Shown here piece by piece: positions 20,312 to 28,702 of a stretch of DNA of 64,000 nucleotides (positions are counted from its first letter, which is position 1; the number at the start of each line of letters is the position of its first letter). The stretch lies in assembly GCF_009769735.1 (NCBI RefSeq), contig NZ_WSRO01000002.1:1302001-1366000 (forward strand). Reading direction: 5' to 3'. The notes beneath the pieces were generated by a model that was not told where the DNA came from, ran no database searches, and saw only the letters and a list, made by a program, of their open reading frames with translations. Origin of the DNA: Streptomyces sp. BA2. Its GTDB lineage: Bacteria; Actinomycetota; Actinomycetes; Streptomycetales; Streptomycetaceae. Position numbers and translations under genes: made by a program.

Positions 20312-21877
20312 GTGCCCAAGGAGCCATCTCCGTCCGTCACCGAGGTCGAGACGCACGGAGTCGAACGCATCCCGGACGCGGACCGCACGGCGGGGCCGCT
20401 CGATCTGTTCCGGCTCGCGTTCGGCGGCGCCAACACCTTCGCCACCTGCGTGCTCGGGGCGTTCCCGATCCTGTTCGGGCTCTCCTTCTGGCAGGGGCTC
20501 GCGGCGATGCTCATCGGGCTGCTCATCGGCGCGCTGCTGCTCGCCCCGATGGCGGTGTTCGGGCCACGCAACGGCACGAACAACGCCGTCTCGTCATCGG
20601 CGCATCTGGGCGTGCACGGCAGGATCGTCGGCTCCTTCCTCTCCCTGCTCACCGCCGTGGCGTTCTTCTCCCTGTCGGTGTGGAGCTCGGGCGACGCCCT
20701 CATCGGCGGAGCGCACCGGCTGCTCGGCGTGCCGGAGAGCGACGTGGCCTACGGCTGCGCGTACGCCGTGTTCGCCGCTCTCGTCCTCGCCGTGTGTGTC
20801 TACGGTTTCCGCTTCATGCTGCTCGTCAACAAGGTCGCGGTGGTGGCGGCGACCCTGCTGTTCGTCCTCGGCCTTGCCGCCTTCGCGGGGGACTTCGACC
20901 CCTCGTACGCCGGGGTCTTCACGGCGGACGCCGACCAGGCCACCCAGGACCTGTTCTGGCCGTCCTTCATCGGCGCCGCGCTGATCGTGCTGTCCAACCC
21001 GGTCTCCTTCGGCGCCTTCCTGGGTGACTGGGCGCGCTACATCCCGGCCGAGACCCCGCGCCGCAAGGTGATGGGAGCGGCCTTTCTCTCGCAGCTCGCC
21101 ACAGTGCTGCCGTTCGGCTTCGGCCTGGCGACGGCGGCGATCATCGCCGAGCAGGCGCCCAAGTACATGGACCCGGCCGCCCCCAACTTCGTCGGCGGCC
21201 TGCTGGCGATCGCGCCGGGCTGGTACTTCCTGCCGGTCTGCCTCATCGCGCTGATCGGCGGCATGTCGACCGGCACCACCGCGCTGTACGGCACCGGCCT
21301 GGACTTCTCCTCGGTGTTCCCGCGGCTCGGCCGCGTGCAGGCCACCGTTCTGATCGGCGTCCTGTCCATCACGTTCATCTTCGTGGGCCGGTTCGGCTTC
21401 AACCTCGTCCAGGCGATCTCCACCTTCGCCACGATGATCATCACCTGCACCGTGCCGTGGATGATCGTCATGATGCTCGGCTACGTCACCCGGCGCGGCT
21501 GGTACGACCCCGAGGCACTGCAGGTCTTCACGCGCCGTCAGCACGGCGGCCGCTACTGGTTCGCCCGTGGCTGGAACTGGCGCGGCATGGCGGCCTGGTG
21601 GACCGGTGCGGTGACGGGCGTCCTTTTCACCAACATTCCAGGACAGTTCGTCGGGCCGCTCGGCGACCTCGCGAACGGCGCCGACATCAGCCTCCCGCTG
21701 GGAGCCGCCGTCGCCGCGATCGTCTACCTCGCCCTGCTCGCGGCGTTCCCGGAGCCGCGCGGGGTGTACGGGCCCGAGGGGCCGCGCTGGGTGCGCGCGG
21801 CGGACACGCCGATCGCTCCGATCACGGGGCCGCCGGGCGGCGCCCCCGAGGAACCCTCCGCGAAGGTGCGGGCGTAG
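20312..21877 (+). CDS. NCS1 family nucleobase (cytosine/allantoin-type) permease
   Basis: A 521-residue membrane transporter with about 12 helices, of the purine-cytosine permease (NCS1) family. Family sequence is seen in PLDLFRLAFGGANTFATCVLGAFPI at the first helix and SNPVSFGAFLGDWARYIP in the middle. The GTG at 20312 is preceded by AGGGAG. It probably imports a nucleobase, hydantoin or related compound by cation symport; the substrate cannot be told. No catabolic genes adjoin it. Confidence 0.85.
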   Translation: MPKEPSPSVTEVETHGVERIPDADRTAGPLDLFRLAFGGANTFATCVLGAFPILFGLSFWQGLAAMLIGLLIGALLLAPMAVFGPRNGTNNAVSSSAHLGVHGRIVGSFLSLLTAVAFFSLSVWSSGDALIGGAHRLLGVPESDVAYGCAYAVFAALVLAVCVYGFRFMLLVNKVAVVAATLLFVLGLAAFAGDFDPSYAGVFTADADQATQDLFWPSFIGAALIVLSNPVSFGAFLGDWARYIPAETPRRKVMGAAFLSQLATVLPFGFGLATAAIIAEQAPKYMDPAAPNFVGGLLAIAPGWYFLPVCLIALIGGMSTGTTALYGTGLDFSSVFPRLGRVQATVLIGVLSITFIFVGRFGFNLVQAISTFATMIITCTVPWMIVMMLGYVTRRGWYDPEALQVFTRRQHGGRYWFARGWNWRGMAAWWTGAVTGVLFTNIPGQFVGPLGDLANGADISLPLGAAVAAIVYLALLAAFPEPRGVYGPEGPRWVRAADTPIAPITGPPGGAPEEPSAKVRA

Positions 21878-21912
21878 CTCAGCGCGCCTTCTTTGAGCTC
21901 AGCGCGCCTTCT
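21877..21912. repeat. 16-bp direct duplication GCTCAGCGCGCCTTCT
   Basis: Two exact copies start 20 bp apart. They span the stop of the SRPBCC gene, so its last codons and stop are repeated just beyond the gene. It looks like a slippage or repair scar. Confidence 0.8.
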
Positions 21913-22402
21913 CGAACTCCCGCTTGAGGTTCCGCAGCGTCCTGTCGATGTTGCCGACCTGAAAGACCGCGAAGGTGCGTCCTCCCGTGGCGAGGCGGTC
22001 GAAGGCGTTGGCCACGAAAGTGGGCCAGGACCGCCTGTCGTCCGTCCAGGTCTCGGTCACCTTGGTGCCTCCGTCACACTCCTGGAACCGGTACTCCCAG
22101 GTGGCGATGGGGGCACGCAGCCGGGGGCGCTTCAGTCCGATCGCGTGCACGCGGAAGGCGAAGCGCCGCCCCGGCTCGGCCTTGGTCACCGTGCAGCGCG
22201 TGGTCCAGCGGAACGGGCCGCGCTTGTTGTGACCCTCGAAGACCAGGCCGACGACGGCGGGCCCTTCGCCTCCGGGCACGGTCGCCCCGAGGTTCTCGGG
22301 GCTCCAGCGCCCCATCAGAGCGGGCTGGCTGACCTGCTCGTACACCGTCCGCGGTGACGCCTCGACCAGGATGCTGCGTGACACTGTGAACGTGCGGGTC
22401 AT
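21899..22402 (-). CDS. SRPBCC (START-like) domain protein
   Basis: A 167-residue hydrophobic-cavity protein of the polyketide cyclase/START superfamily: SRSILVEASPRTVYEQVSQPALMGRWSPEN at the N-terminus and the long C-terminal helix FVANAFDRLATGG. Members bind or cyclise lipophilic ligands or act as stress proteins, and the role here is unknown. The gene stands alone, convergent with the NCS1 permease. Confidence 0.85.
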   Translation of the reverse strand: MTRTFTVSRSILVEASPRTVYEQVSQPALMGRWSPENLGATVPGGEGPAVVGLVFEGHNKRGPFRWTTRCTVTKAEPGRRFAFRVHAIGLKRPRLRAPIATWEYRFQECDGGTKVTETWTDDRRSWPTFVANAFDRLATGGRTFAVFQVGNIDRTLRNLKREFEKAR

Positions 22403-22480
22403 GACAACTCCGATCCTCGACCCGCGACCTTACTCACCAGTAGCCGGGATGTCAGCCCCCACCTCGCGCCGCAGAGTGCC

Positions 22481-22828
22481 TCAGACCCGACCGGTGACCG
22501 TGACGGCGACACCGGGCGCGGCCGGCTCGCCGGTCACTCGCTCGACGGCCTTCGCCGCGGCGGAGCGCACCTCCCGTGTCACGTCCAGGGCCCGCCGCCC
22601 CCGGTGCAGGACGACGTACACCTCCACGCTCAAGGCCCCGGTGTCCTTCTCCCGCCGTACCTGTACTCCCGCGGAGCCCGCCGGAGTACTGGGGAGACCG
22701 CGCCTCAGCACCGCCGACGACCGCAGCAGGTCCGCGAGGCCCGGCCGCAGGAAGGCGACCCCCGGGGTGCCGAGAACCGCCTCTATGACGGCGTCCGCCA
22801 CTGCGCGCGCAACGTCTCGCTCGCTCAT
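22481..22828 (-). CDS. Asp23/Gls24-like small protein
   Basis: A 115-residue protein with the beta-strand/helix pattern of Asp23 (alkaline shock) proteins: GVQVRREKDTGALSVEVYVVL followed by VTREVRSAAAKAVERVTG. It is the third gene of the sigma-factor operon, starting inside the stop of the gene before it. Asp23 proteins gather at the membrane through AmaP and help cell-envelope homeostasis. Confidence 0.75.
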   Translation of the reverse strand: MSERDVARAVADAVIEAVLGTPGVAFLRPGLADLLRSSAVLRRGLPSTPAGSAGVQVRREKDTGALSVEVYVVLHRGRRALDVTREVRSAAAKAVERVTGEPAAPGVAVTVTGRV

Positions 22829-23442
22829 CGCTGCCGCCCTTCCGTGCTGTCGTCGTCGCCGTCGTCGTCATCGATGAGGTCGCTGATCGTCACGTCGACG
22901 ACCGCGATCCGCATGCCGAGCTCGTCGTCCACCGCCTCCAGCACCCGCCCGCGCACCCGGTCGGCGACCTCCGGCAGGTGCCACGTGAGCGGGACCTGCA
23001 CCTCGATGCGGATCCTGACCGGCCCGCGCGCGAGGCGACCGGCCGGCGCCGGGGACGCGGGCTCGTCCAGCGGGCCGATGCGGCAGCTTCCCGCGCGCAC
23101 GCCCGGCAGCGACTCGGCCGCGGCCCGGACCGTTCTGGCCGCGGCGGCCTCCACGATCCACGCGTCCTCGTCCTCGTCGCCCAGCGGCAGCGTCCGGCCC
23201 GGCCGCAGCTCCAGACGCACCACGTCCATGACACGGCCCGCGAGCGCGGAGGTGTCCTGCTCCCGCGGCGCCGTGTCGCGCGCCTCCGTGACGATCCCCT
23301 CAAGGCGCAGCAGGGCGTTCAGGGCCTGCGTGCAGTGCGGGCAGCCGTCGGCGTGGGGGTCGGGCACGCCCGTCTCCCGCTGTTCCCATACGTGCGACAA
23401 CTCGCGCCCACAGGGCAGCAGTTCGTCATCGTTCATCGCCAT
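22825..23442 (-). CDS. anti-sigma candidate: zinc Hx3Cx2C motif fused to Asp23-like domain
   Basis: A 205-residue protein directly downstream of, and overlapping, an ECF sigma gene. The N-terminus carries the zinc anti-sigma (ZAS) pattern H30-x3-C34-x2-C37, with C11 and H17 before it. The middle and C-terminus resemble Asp23 proteins (GPVRIRIEVQVPLTWHLPEVADRVR), and the tail is a run of Asp. It has no transmembrane helix. Overlap, order and zinc motif suggest it restrains the sigma factor, while the Asp23 part ties it to the envelope complex; both are inference. An alternative ATG at 23436 would make an ATGA overlap. Confidence 0.7.
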   Translation of the reverse strand: MAMNDDELLPCGRELSHVWEQRETGVPDPHADGCPHCTQALNALLRLEGIVTEARDTAPREQDTSALAGRVMDVVRLELRPGRTLPLGDEDEDAWIVEAAAARTVRAAAESLPGVRAGSCRIGPLDEPASPAPAGRLARGPVRIRIEVQVPLTWHLPEVADRVRGRVLEAVDDELGMRIAVVDVTISDLIDDDDGDDDSTEGRQR

Positions 23443-24047
23443 GCGGCCATCGCCTCCGTCAGATAGCGCCGCGCCCTGAAGACACGGCCGCGGACCGCCT
23501 CCGGACTGATACCGACCGTCTCGGCGATGGCCTCGTAGGGCGCGCCGTCCAGCTCACGCAGCACCCAGCACACCCGCTGCTCCGGCGAGAGTCCCTCCAT
23601 CGCCCGCGCCAGGTCCGCCACGGCGGCGTGCCCCTCGGCCACCCGCGCGGGCGAGACCTCGTACTCCGGCGCGGCCGGCTCGGGCAGGCCGTCGAGCGCC
23701 ACGACCGGTCGCCGCGAACGCAGCAGGTTCAGGCAGCGGTTGGTGACGATGCGGTAGATCCACGTACCGAACTGCGCGTCCCCGCGGAACTCCGGCAGTT
23801 TGCGCCAGGCGCTGACGAAGGAGTCCTGCACGGCGTCCTCCGCCTCCGGGCGGCTCCCGAGCAGGCGCGTGGCCAGGCGCAGCGCCATGGGCGCGTGGCG
23901 GTGCACGAGGGCTTCGAAGGCCTGCTCGTCGCCCTCCGCCGCCCGCACCGCGAGCAGTCCGTCGTCACGTCTCGACGACGCGTCCGCTTCCTCACGTCTT
24001 GAGGACGCGTCCGCTTCCTCGGCTGTTCCGCCCCGGTCGCCCGGCAC
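23433..24047 (-). CDS. ECF-type RNA polymerase sigma factor
   Basis: A 204-residue sigma-70 family protein with region 2 (EALVHRHAPMALRLATRLLGSRPEAEDAVQDSFVSAW) and region 4 (GLSPEQRVCWVLRELDGAPYEAIAETVGISPEAVRGRVFRARRYL) but no regions 1 or 3, as in ECF factors. It should redirect RNA polymerase to envelope-stress promoters. The first 27 residues hold a tandem 9-residue repeat (EEADASSRR twice) that is not part of the family fold. It heads a three-gene operon and diverges from the Asp23/AmaP operon, a likely target. Confidence 0.92.
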   Translation of the reverse strand: MPGDRGGTAEEADASSRREEADASSRRDDGLLAVRAAEGDEQAFEALVHRHAPMALRLATRLLGSRPEAEDAVQDSFVSAWRKLPEFRGDAQFGTWIYRIVTNRCLNLLRSRRPVVALDGLPEPAAPEYEVSPARVAEGHAAVADLARAMEGLSPEQRVCWVLRELDGAPYEAIAETVGISPEAVRGRVFRARRYLTEAMAAWR

Positions 24048-24228
24048 ACGCGGCTCCTCTCACTTCGGTCGTGCTCGTACGACACACGAAGCGCCCTCCG
24101 CGTTACGCGGCCCAGGAACGCTACATGCCGGGACAGGAAATTCCCGCGAGGCGCGTAACGGAGCCGGGGTACTCGGGTCGGAACAGGAGAAGAGGCGGGG
24201 AAACCCCTGACGACGAGGAGACGCCACC

Positions 24229-24750
24229 ATGACGACGCAGGACCTCACTTCGAGCACAGCAGCACCCGGCAGCACCGAGAAGGGCCTCACCGGCGAGGCT
24301 CGCAGGAGCACGCCGGGAGCCACCACCGTCAGCGGAGCCACCGGCGCGGCCGAGCCCGCGGCGACGCGGGGCAAGACGTCCATCGCCGATGTCGTGGTCG
24401 TGAAGATCGCCGGCATGGCGGCCCGCGAGATCCCCGGCGTGTTCGACATGGGCGGCGGCCTCTCCCGCACCATCGGCGCCGTGCGCGACCGCGTTCCCGG
24501 CGGGCGCCCCAACGTCGGCCGCGGGGTGAAGGTCGAGGTCGGCGAGCGGCAGACGGCGATCGACCTCGACATCGTCGTCGAGTACGGCGTGCCCATCACG
24601 GACGTCGCCCACGACGTGCGCGAGAACGTCATCTCGGCGGTGGAGCGCATCACGGGACTCGAGGTGGTCGAGGTGAACGTCGCCGTCAACGACGTCCACC
24701 TGCCCGAGGACGACAGCGCGGACTCCGGCGCCGAGACCCGCGTCGAGTAG
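24229..24750 (+). CDS. Asp23/Gls24 family envelope stress protein
   Basis: A 173-residue protein with a low-complexity Thr/Ala/Gly N-terminus (about 48 residues) and a full Asp23 domain: TSIADVVVVKIAGMAAREIPGVFDMGG, VEVGERQTAIDLDIVVEYGVPITDV and AVERITGLEVVEVNVAVNDVHL. Asp23 forms a membrane-associated layer through AmaP. It is first in an operon with DUF2273, DUF6286 and AmaP-like genes. GACGAGG and GACG stretches precede the ATG. Confidence 0.93.
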   Translation: MTTQDLTSSTAAPGSTEKGLTGEARRSTPGATTVSGATGAAEPAATRGKTSIADVVVVKIAGMAAREIPGVFDMGGGLSRTIGAVRDRVPGGRPNVGRGVKVEVGERQTAIDLDIVVEYGVPITDVAHDVRENVISAVERITGLEVVEVNVAVNDVHLPEDDSADSGAETRVE

Positions 24751-24812
24751 CGCGCCGCCCCGCCCCACGCGGGCCAAGACGTGACGTTCCCTTCTGTGGT
24801 GTGAGGTGAGTG

Positions 24813-24998
24813 GTGAGCACAGCTCTGGTCGGCCTGATGGCGGGCATGGCCCTGGGGTTCGCCGGGTGGTTCGGCGGCTTCGGCGCGTTCCTCCTGGTCG
24901 CCGCGCTCGGCGCGGTCGGCTTCGTCCTCGGGCGCCTCGTCGACGACGGCACGGACATCCGCGCCTTCCTCGGCGGGCGTGACCGGGAGCGGCGATGA
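24813..24998 (+). CDS. DUF2273 small membrane protein
   Basis: A 61-residue protein that is nearly all membrane: two Gly/Phe-rich helices (LVGLMAGMALGFAGWFGGF and FLLVAALGAVGFVLGRL) and a charged tail. DUF2273 proteins regularly accompany asp23 and amaP. Two adjacent GTG codons exist, and the second (24813) has the better spaced GAGG. Its stop overlaps the next start by 4 bp (ATGA). Confidence 0.85.
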   Translation: MSTALVGLMAGMALGFAGWFGGFGAFLLVAALGAVGFVLGRLVDDGTDIRAFLGGRDRERR

Positions 24999-25969
24999 CC
25001 GCGCCCGCGGCGGAGAGCGGGGTGACGACGCCCGCGGCGGAACGCGGGGTGACGACCGTCGCGGACCGTGCGGTGCGCCGCATCGCGGAACGCGCCGCGA
25101 CAGAGGCACTGGCTCCCGGCGCGGTCGAGGTCGAGGGAGGCTCGGCGGCCGTGCGCGGCCGCCGGGCCCGGGTCGGCGTCACCGTGACCCTGCCCTACCC
25201 CGCCGTGCTCGACGAGGCGGGCGAGAGCGTACGGTCACACGTCGCCGAGCGCACGGCCCGGCTCACCGGCCTCACCGTGCCCTCGGCGCGGATCCGCGTC
25301 CGGGGTCTGTCCCGGGGGCTGCCCCGCGACCAGTTGTCCGCCGGGCGGCTCGCACCGCAGGTGGCCGCCACCGAGGCGGCGGGGATTCGCGCACACCGCC
25401 CCTGGTCCCAACGCCGCCTGCCCGTCGGGGTGTTGACCCTGCTCGCCGCCGGGGCCTGCGGAGTGCTGCTGTACGACGTGGTGTCCGTGCACGCCGCCGG
25501 GCGCGCTCCCGCGCGGTGGCGGGTCGACGCGATGGAGTGGCTCGCCACGCACGGCCCCGACAGCGGCACGGCCACGGGTGTCCTCGCGGCGCTCGGAGTG
25601 TTCGCGCTCGGTGTGTGGCTGCTGGTCCTCGCCGTCACGCCGGGCCGTCGCAGCGTTCTCCCGATGAGGCCGCCGCTTCCGGGGGTGCGTGCGGTCCTGG
25701 ATCGCAGGGCGGTCGCGGTCCTCCTGCGGGATGCCGTGGCCGGCGTACCGGGCATCGGGCAGGTCCGGGTCAAGGTCGGCCGCCGTACGGCGCGGGTGCG
25801 CGCCGGGCTTGAGTTCGGTGAACGGGAGGGTGCGCGGCGGGCGGTGGCCGAGGCCGCCGAGGCGGCGGCAGCGGAGCTCGGGCTCGCCGGGCCACTGCGG
25901 CTGCGTGTGCGCCTGCGTACGGAATCCACCGCAGCGGAGAGGAGCACTCCTGATGAGCCGGCTGCGTAG
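24995..25969 (+). CDS. DUF6286/Asp23-like membrane protein
   Basis: A 324-residue protein with an N-terminal Asp23-like domain (VADRAVRRIAERAATEAL ... VGVTVTLPYPAVL), two transmembrane helices at about residues 147-168 and 193-215, and a C-terminal region of the DUF6286 type (LRDAVAGVPGIGQVRVKVGRRTARVRAGLEFGE). It probably anchors the Asp23 complex in the membrane. It is coupled to DUF2273 upstream and overlaps amaP downstream by 17 bp. Confidence 0.8.
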   Translation: MTAPAAESGVTTPAAERGVTTVADRAVRRIAERAATEALAPGAVEVEGGSAAVRGRRARVGVTVTLPYPAVLDEAGESVRSHVAERTARLTGLTVPSARIRVRGLSRGLPRDQLSAGRLAPQVAATEAAGIRAHRPWSQRRLPVGVLTLLAAGACGVLLYDVVSVHAAGRAPARWRVDAMEWLATHGPDSGTATGVLAALGVFALGVWLLVLAVTPGRRSVLPMRPPLPGVRAVLDRRAVAVLLRDAVAGVPGIGQVRVKVGRRTARVRAGLEFGEREGARRAVAEAAEAAAAELGLAGPLRLRVRLRTESTAAERSTPDEPAA

Positions 25970-26537
25970 CGGTACGAACCGCTCAACTCTGCTCTGTGCG
26001 GCGGCAGTTCTCCTTTTCGCGGGAGCCGTACTGGCTTCCGCGGCGGCTCCCGTCCGCGACCGGCTGCCGTCGGCCCTGCCGCGTGTCGGCGCCGACCGGG
26101 TGTGGCTCGACCAGGAGGTGCTCGGCCGGTGGCGTGATCACGACTGGTGGCCGCCCGTCGTGATCGCCGCGCTGGCCGTCGGCACCGTCCTGTTCCTCTG
26201 CTGGACCGCCGCCCAGATCCGCACCGGCCGGCTGCGCGAACTCCCGCTCGGGCAAGCTGGTGTCACCCTCTCGGCCGGGGCCCTGGCCTCCGCGATGGCC
26301 GAACGCGCCCGAGCCGTCGACGGCGTGGCCCGCGCGCACGTACGCCTGCTCGGACGCCCCCGGCGGCTGCGGGCCCGCATCACGCTGGTCCTGGAGACCG
26401 ACGGCTCCCCGGAAGCGGTGCTGCGCGAGCTGGCCCGGGGCACCATCGCCGAGGCACGGGCGGCAGCGGCGCCCCGGACGCTGGAGGCGGACGTACGCCT
26501 CACGACCAGGCGGCACCGGGCGCGCCGTGTCCACTGA
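25953..26537 (+). CDS. amaP: alkaline shock membrane anchor protein AmaP-like
   Basis: A 194-residue protein with two transmembrane segments (about residues 10-32 and 68-89) and a cytoplasmic C-terminal strand-rich domain, the AmaP layout. It ends a four-gene Asp23 operon. The ATG lies inside the stop region of the preceding gene, with AGGAG 9 nt upstream. It is convergent with the rhodanese gene, 4 bp apart. Confidence 0.78.
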   Translation: MSRLRSGTNRSTLLCAAAVLLFAGAVLASAAAPVRDRLPSALPRVGADRVWLDQEVLGRWRDHDWWPPVVIAALAVGTVLFLCWTAAQIRTGRLRELPLGQAGVTLSAGALASAMAERARAVDGVARAHVRLLGRPRRLRARITLVLETDGSPEAVLRELARGTIAEARAAAAPRTLEADVRLTTRRHRARRVH

Positions 26538-26541
26538 GTGG

Positions 26542-27108
26542 TTACGGCTGCAGGGCTTCCAGCGTGGCGCGGAGGTCGGTGGCGCGAGGGCGGTTGTGCG
26601 GAAGCCTCGCGAGCACGGCGGCCATGCCGCAGGTGTCGGTGACGGCGGAGAAGACGAGGCCGGCGCCGACACCCGCGGCCAGCCAGCGCGCGGGCCTGAA
26701 GCGGGTTCCGGCGGCGAGGCCGAGGACGACGAGGGACCCGGCCGCGAGCCGCACCTGGCGCTCCATCGGCCAGGCCGTCGGCGCGCCGTCCGAGGGGTGC
26801 AGCGGGTAGCCCTGTTCGGCCCAGGCGGTGGTGCCGCCGGCGAGGGTGGCGGCGGGGATGTCGGCGGCGGCCAGCTCGTCGCAGGCGGAGGCGGAGCGCT
26901 TTCCTGAGGCGCAGACCATCAGGAGCTCACCGCGGGCTGCCGCGGCCTTGAGCTCGGGCAGCGCCATGTGCAGGTGGTCGACGGGAATGTTGTGGGCACC
27001 GGGAAGGTGGCCGGAGGCGTACTCGCCGGGGCTGCGGACGTCGATGACGGTGAAGCGGTCCAGGCGGGCGGCCGCCTCGGCGGGGGCCAGATCGGTGGGG
27101 GGAGTCAT
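26542..27108 (-). CDS. rhodanese-like protein with C-terminal membrane domain (YgaP type)
   Basis: A 188-residue protein with a rhodanese domain (VIDVRSPGEYASGHLPGAHNIP; active-site loop CASGKRS with the catalytic Cys) followed by two short transmembrane helices (RLAAGSLVVLGLAAG and WLAAGVGAGLVFSAVTDTCGMAAVL). This is the layout of E. coli YgaP, a membrane sulfurtransferase. It probably handles sulfane sulfur or cyanide at the membrane. The ATG is preceded by AAAGGAC. Confidence 0.92.
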   Translation of the reverse strand: MTPPTDLAPAEAAARLDRFTVIDVRSPGEYASGHLPGAHNIPVDHLHMALPELKAAAARGELLMVCASGKRSASACDELAAADIPAATLAGGTTAWAEQGYPLHPSDGAPTAWPMERQVRLAAGSLVVLGLAAGTRFRPARWLAAGVGAGLVFSAVTDTCGMAAVLARLPHNRPRATDLRATLEALQP

Positions 27109-27237
27109 GGGGAGCTGTCCTTTCGTTGCCCCAAGGCTCTCACCTCGGACCGGTACCTGTTCGGCCGGTGCGGTGCGGGGCTTGAGCGGTTGGTACGCCT
27201 GCTGAGTTGTGCCTGAGTCGAGCTGCTGAACAGCGTC

Positions 27238-28596
27238 TCAGGCGCCGCGGGCCTGCTCGAAGCGGGCGCGGCCCTCGGTCAGTTCGACGACCGGTGCGGG
27301 GTAGTCGACGCCCGACCGGTCGTCGTCCGGGAGTTTCCACGGCTCGTGGATGTACCGGTCCGGGACCTCGGCGAGTTCGGGGAGCCAGCGGCGTACGTAA
27401 CCGCCGGCCGGGTCGAAGCGCTTGCCCTGGACGACGGGGTTGAGGACCCGGTTGGGCCGGGTGTCGGTACCGGTGCCCGCCGCCCACTGCCAGTTCATCT
27501 GGTTGTTGGCGATGTCCCCGTCGACCAGGAGGCTCAGGAAGTGCCGGGCGCCCACGCGCCAGTCGACGTAGAGGGTCTTGGTGAGGAAGCTCGCCACGAC
27601 CATGCGGCCCCGGTTGTGCATCCAGCCCTCGTGACGCAGTTGTCGCATCGCCGCGTCCACGAAGGGATAGCCGGTGCGCCCCTCGGTCCAGGCGGTGATC
27701 TCCTTTGTGTCGGTGCGCCACCGGTCGCCGTGCGAGCGGTAGTCCTGGGCCGCCGCGTCCGGGCGGGCCGCGAGGACCTGGTGGTGGAAGTCCCGCCAGG
27801 CCAGCTGCCGGACGAACGCCTGCGCTCCCGGCGAGCCCTCGCGGGTTGCCTTGTGGATGACTTCGGCCGCCGAGAGGGTGCCGAAGTGGAGGTGGGGCGA
27901 GAGGCGCGAAGTCGCGTCTCCCGCGATGTCGTCATGGCCGTCCTCGTACCCCGCGATGCCACCGGTCAGCCAGGCCAGCAGCCGCTTTCGCCCTGCGCTC
28001 TCGCCGCCGGGGCCGAGTCCCGGTGAGACGCCGGTGATCTCCGCGCGCGGCAGCACCGGCTCCGACTTCACGTCGGCGACGGGGACCTTGCGCGGAGCGG
28101 CCAGGAAGTCGCGTACGCCTTCCGACGTCCAGCGCCGGAAATACGGGGTGAACACCGCGTAGTGGTCCTTGCCCGTCGGGAGCAACTCCCCCGGAGCGAC
28201 GGCCGTGAGGACCGCGTCGTGCACGACAAGGCGGCAACCGGTGTCGCCGAGCGCGGCCCGCAGCCGCTCCTCGCGCCGCGTCGCGTACCTGCTCACCCCG
28301 GCAGCGACGTGCACCCGCGCCGCCCCGGTCTCCGTCACCACCCGGCGGACCTGGTCGACGACATCGCCACTGCGGACCACGAGGCGACCGCCACGCTCGC
28401 GCAACCCCGAGTCGAGATCCTCCAGGCAGTCGGCGAGGAAGGCGCGGCGGTTCGGGACGGCGAAGCCAGTGGCCCGCAGCCCGTCGTCGTACACGAACAG
28501 CGGGACGATCCGGTCCGCCTCGCGCAGGGCCGCCCGCAGCGCGGGATTGTCGTGCAGGCGCAGGTCGGAGGTGAACAGGACGATGGATACGGTCAC
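27238..28596 (-). CDS. phr: deoxyribodipyrimidine photolyase
   Basis: A 452-residue light-driven DNA repair enzyme of the class I photolyase/cryptochrome family. The N-terminal antenna domain (VSIVLFTSDLRLHDNPAL) is followed by the FAD domain with TGYPFVDAAMRQLRHEGWMHNRGRMVVASFL and NQMNWQWAAGTGTDTRPNRVLNP, the hallmark FAD- and lesion-contact segments. Length fits the family (about 450). The GTG at 28596 has GAGGAG 9 nt upstream; the longer open frame is not similar to anything. Confidence 0.96.
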   Translation of the reverse strand: MTVSIVLFTSDLRLHDNPALRAALREADRIVPLFVYDDGLRATGFAVPNRRAFLADCLEDLDSGLRERGGRLVVRSGDVVDQVRRVVTETGAARVHVAAGVSRYATRREERLRAALGDTGCRLVVHDAVLTAVAPGELLPTGKDHYAVFTPYFRRWTSEGVRDFLAAPRKVPVADVKSEPVLPRAEITGVSPGLGPGGESAGRKRLLAWLTGGIAGYEDGHDDIAGDATSRLSPHLHFGTLSAAEVIHKATREGSPGAQAFVRQLAWRDFHHQVLAARPDAAAQDYRSHGDRWRTDTKEITAWTEGRTGYPFVDAAMRQLRHEGWMHNRGRMVVASFLTKTLYVDWRVGARHFLSLLVDGDIANNQMNWQWAAGTGTDTRPNRVLNPVVQGKRFDPAGGYVRRWLPELAEVPDRYIHEPWKLPDDDRSGVDYPAPVVELTEGRARFEQARGA

Positions 28597-28702
28597 TTGC
28601 CGCGGCTCCTCATGTCGTGGGGGGGGGAAGCTCATCAGGGCCACCCGGTCGGGTGTCTGCTCGTCGGAGCCGCGACCGGTGCGTCGCCGTATTGTCCGTG
28701 GG

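Noticed and set aside
28619..28627. Run of nine G residues upstream of phr as a phase-variable tract
   Set aside because: It is not within a coding region and lies outside the likely ribosome site; such runs are common in this GC-rich DNA.
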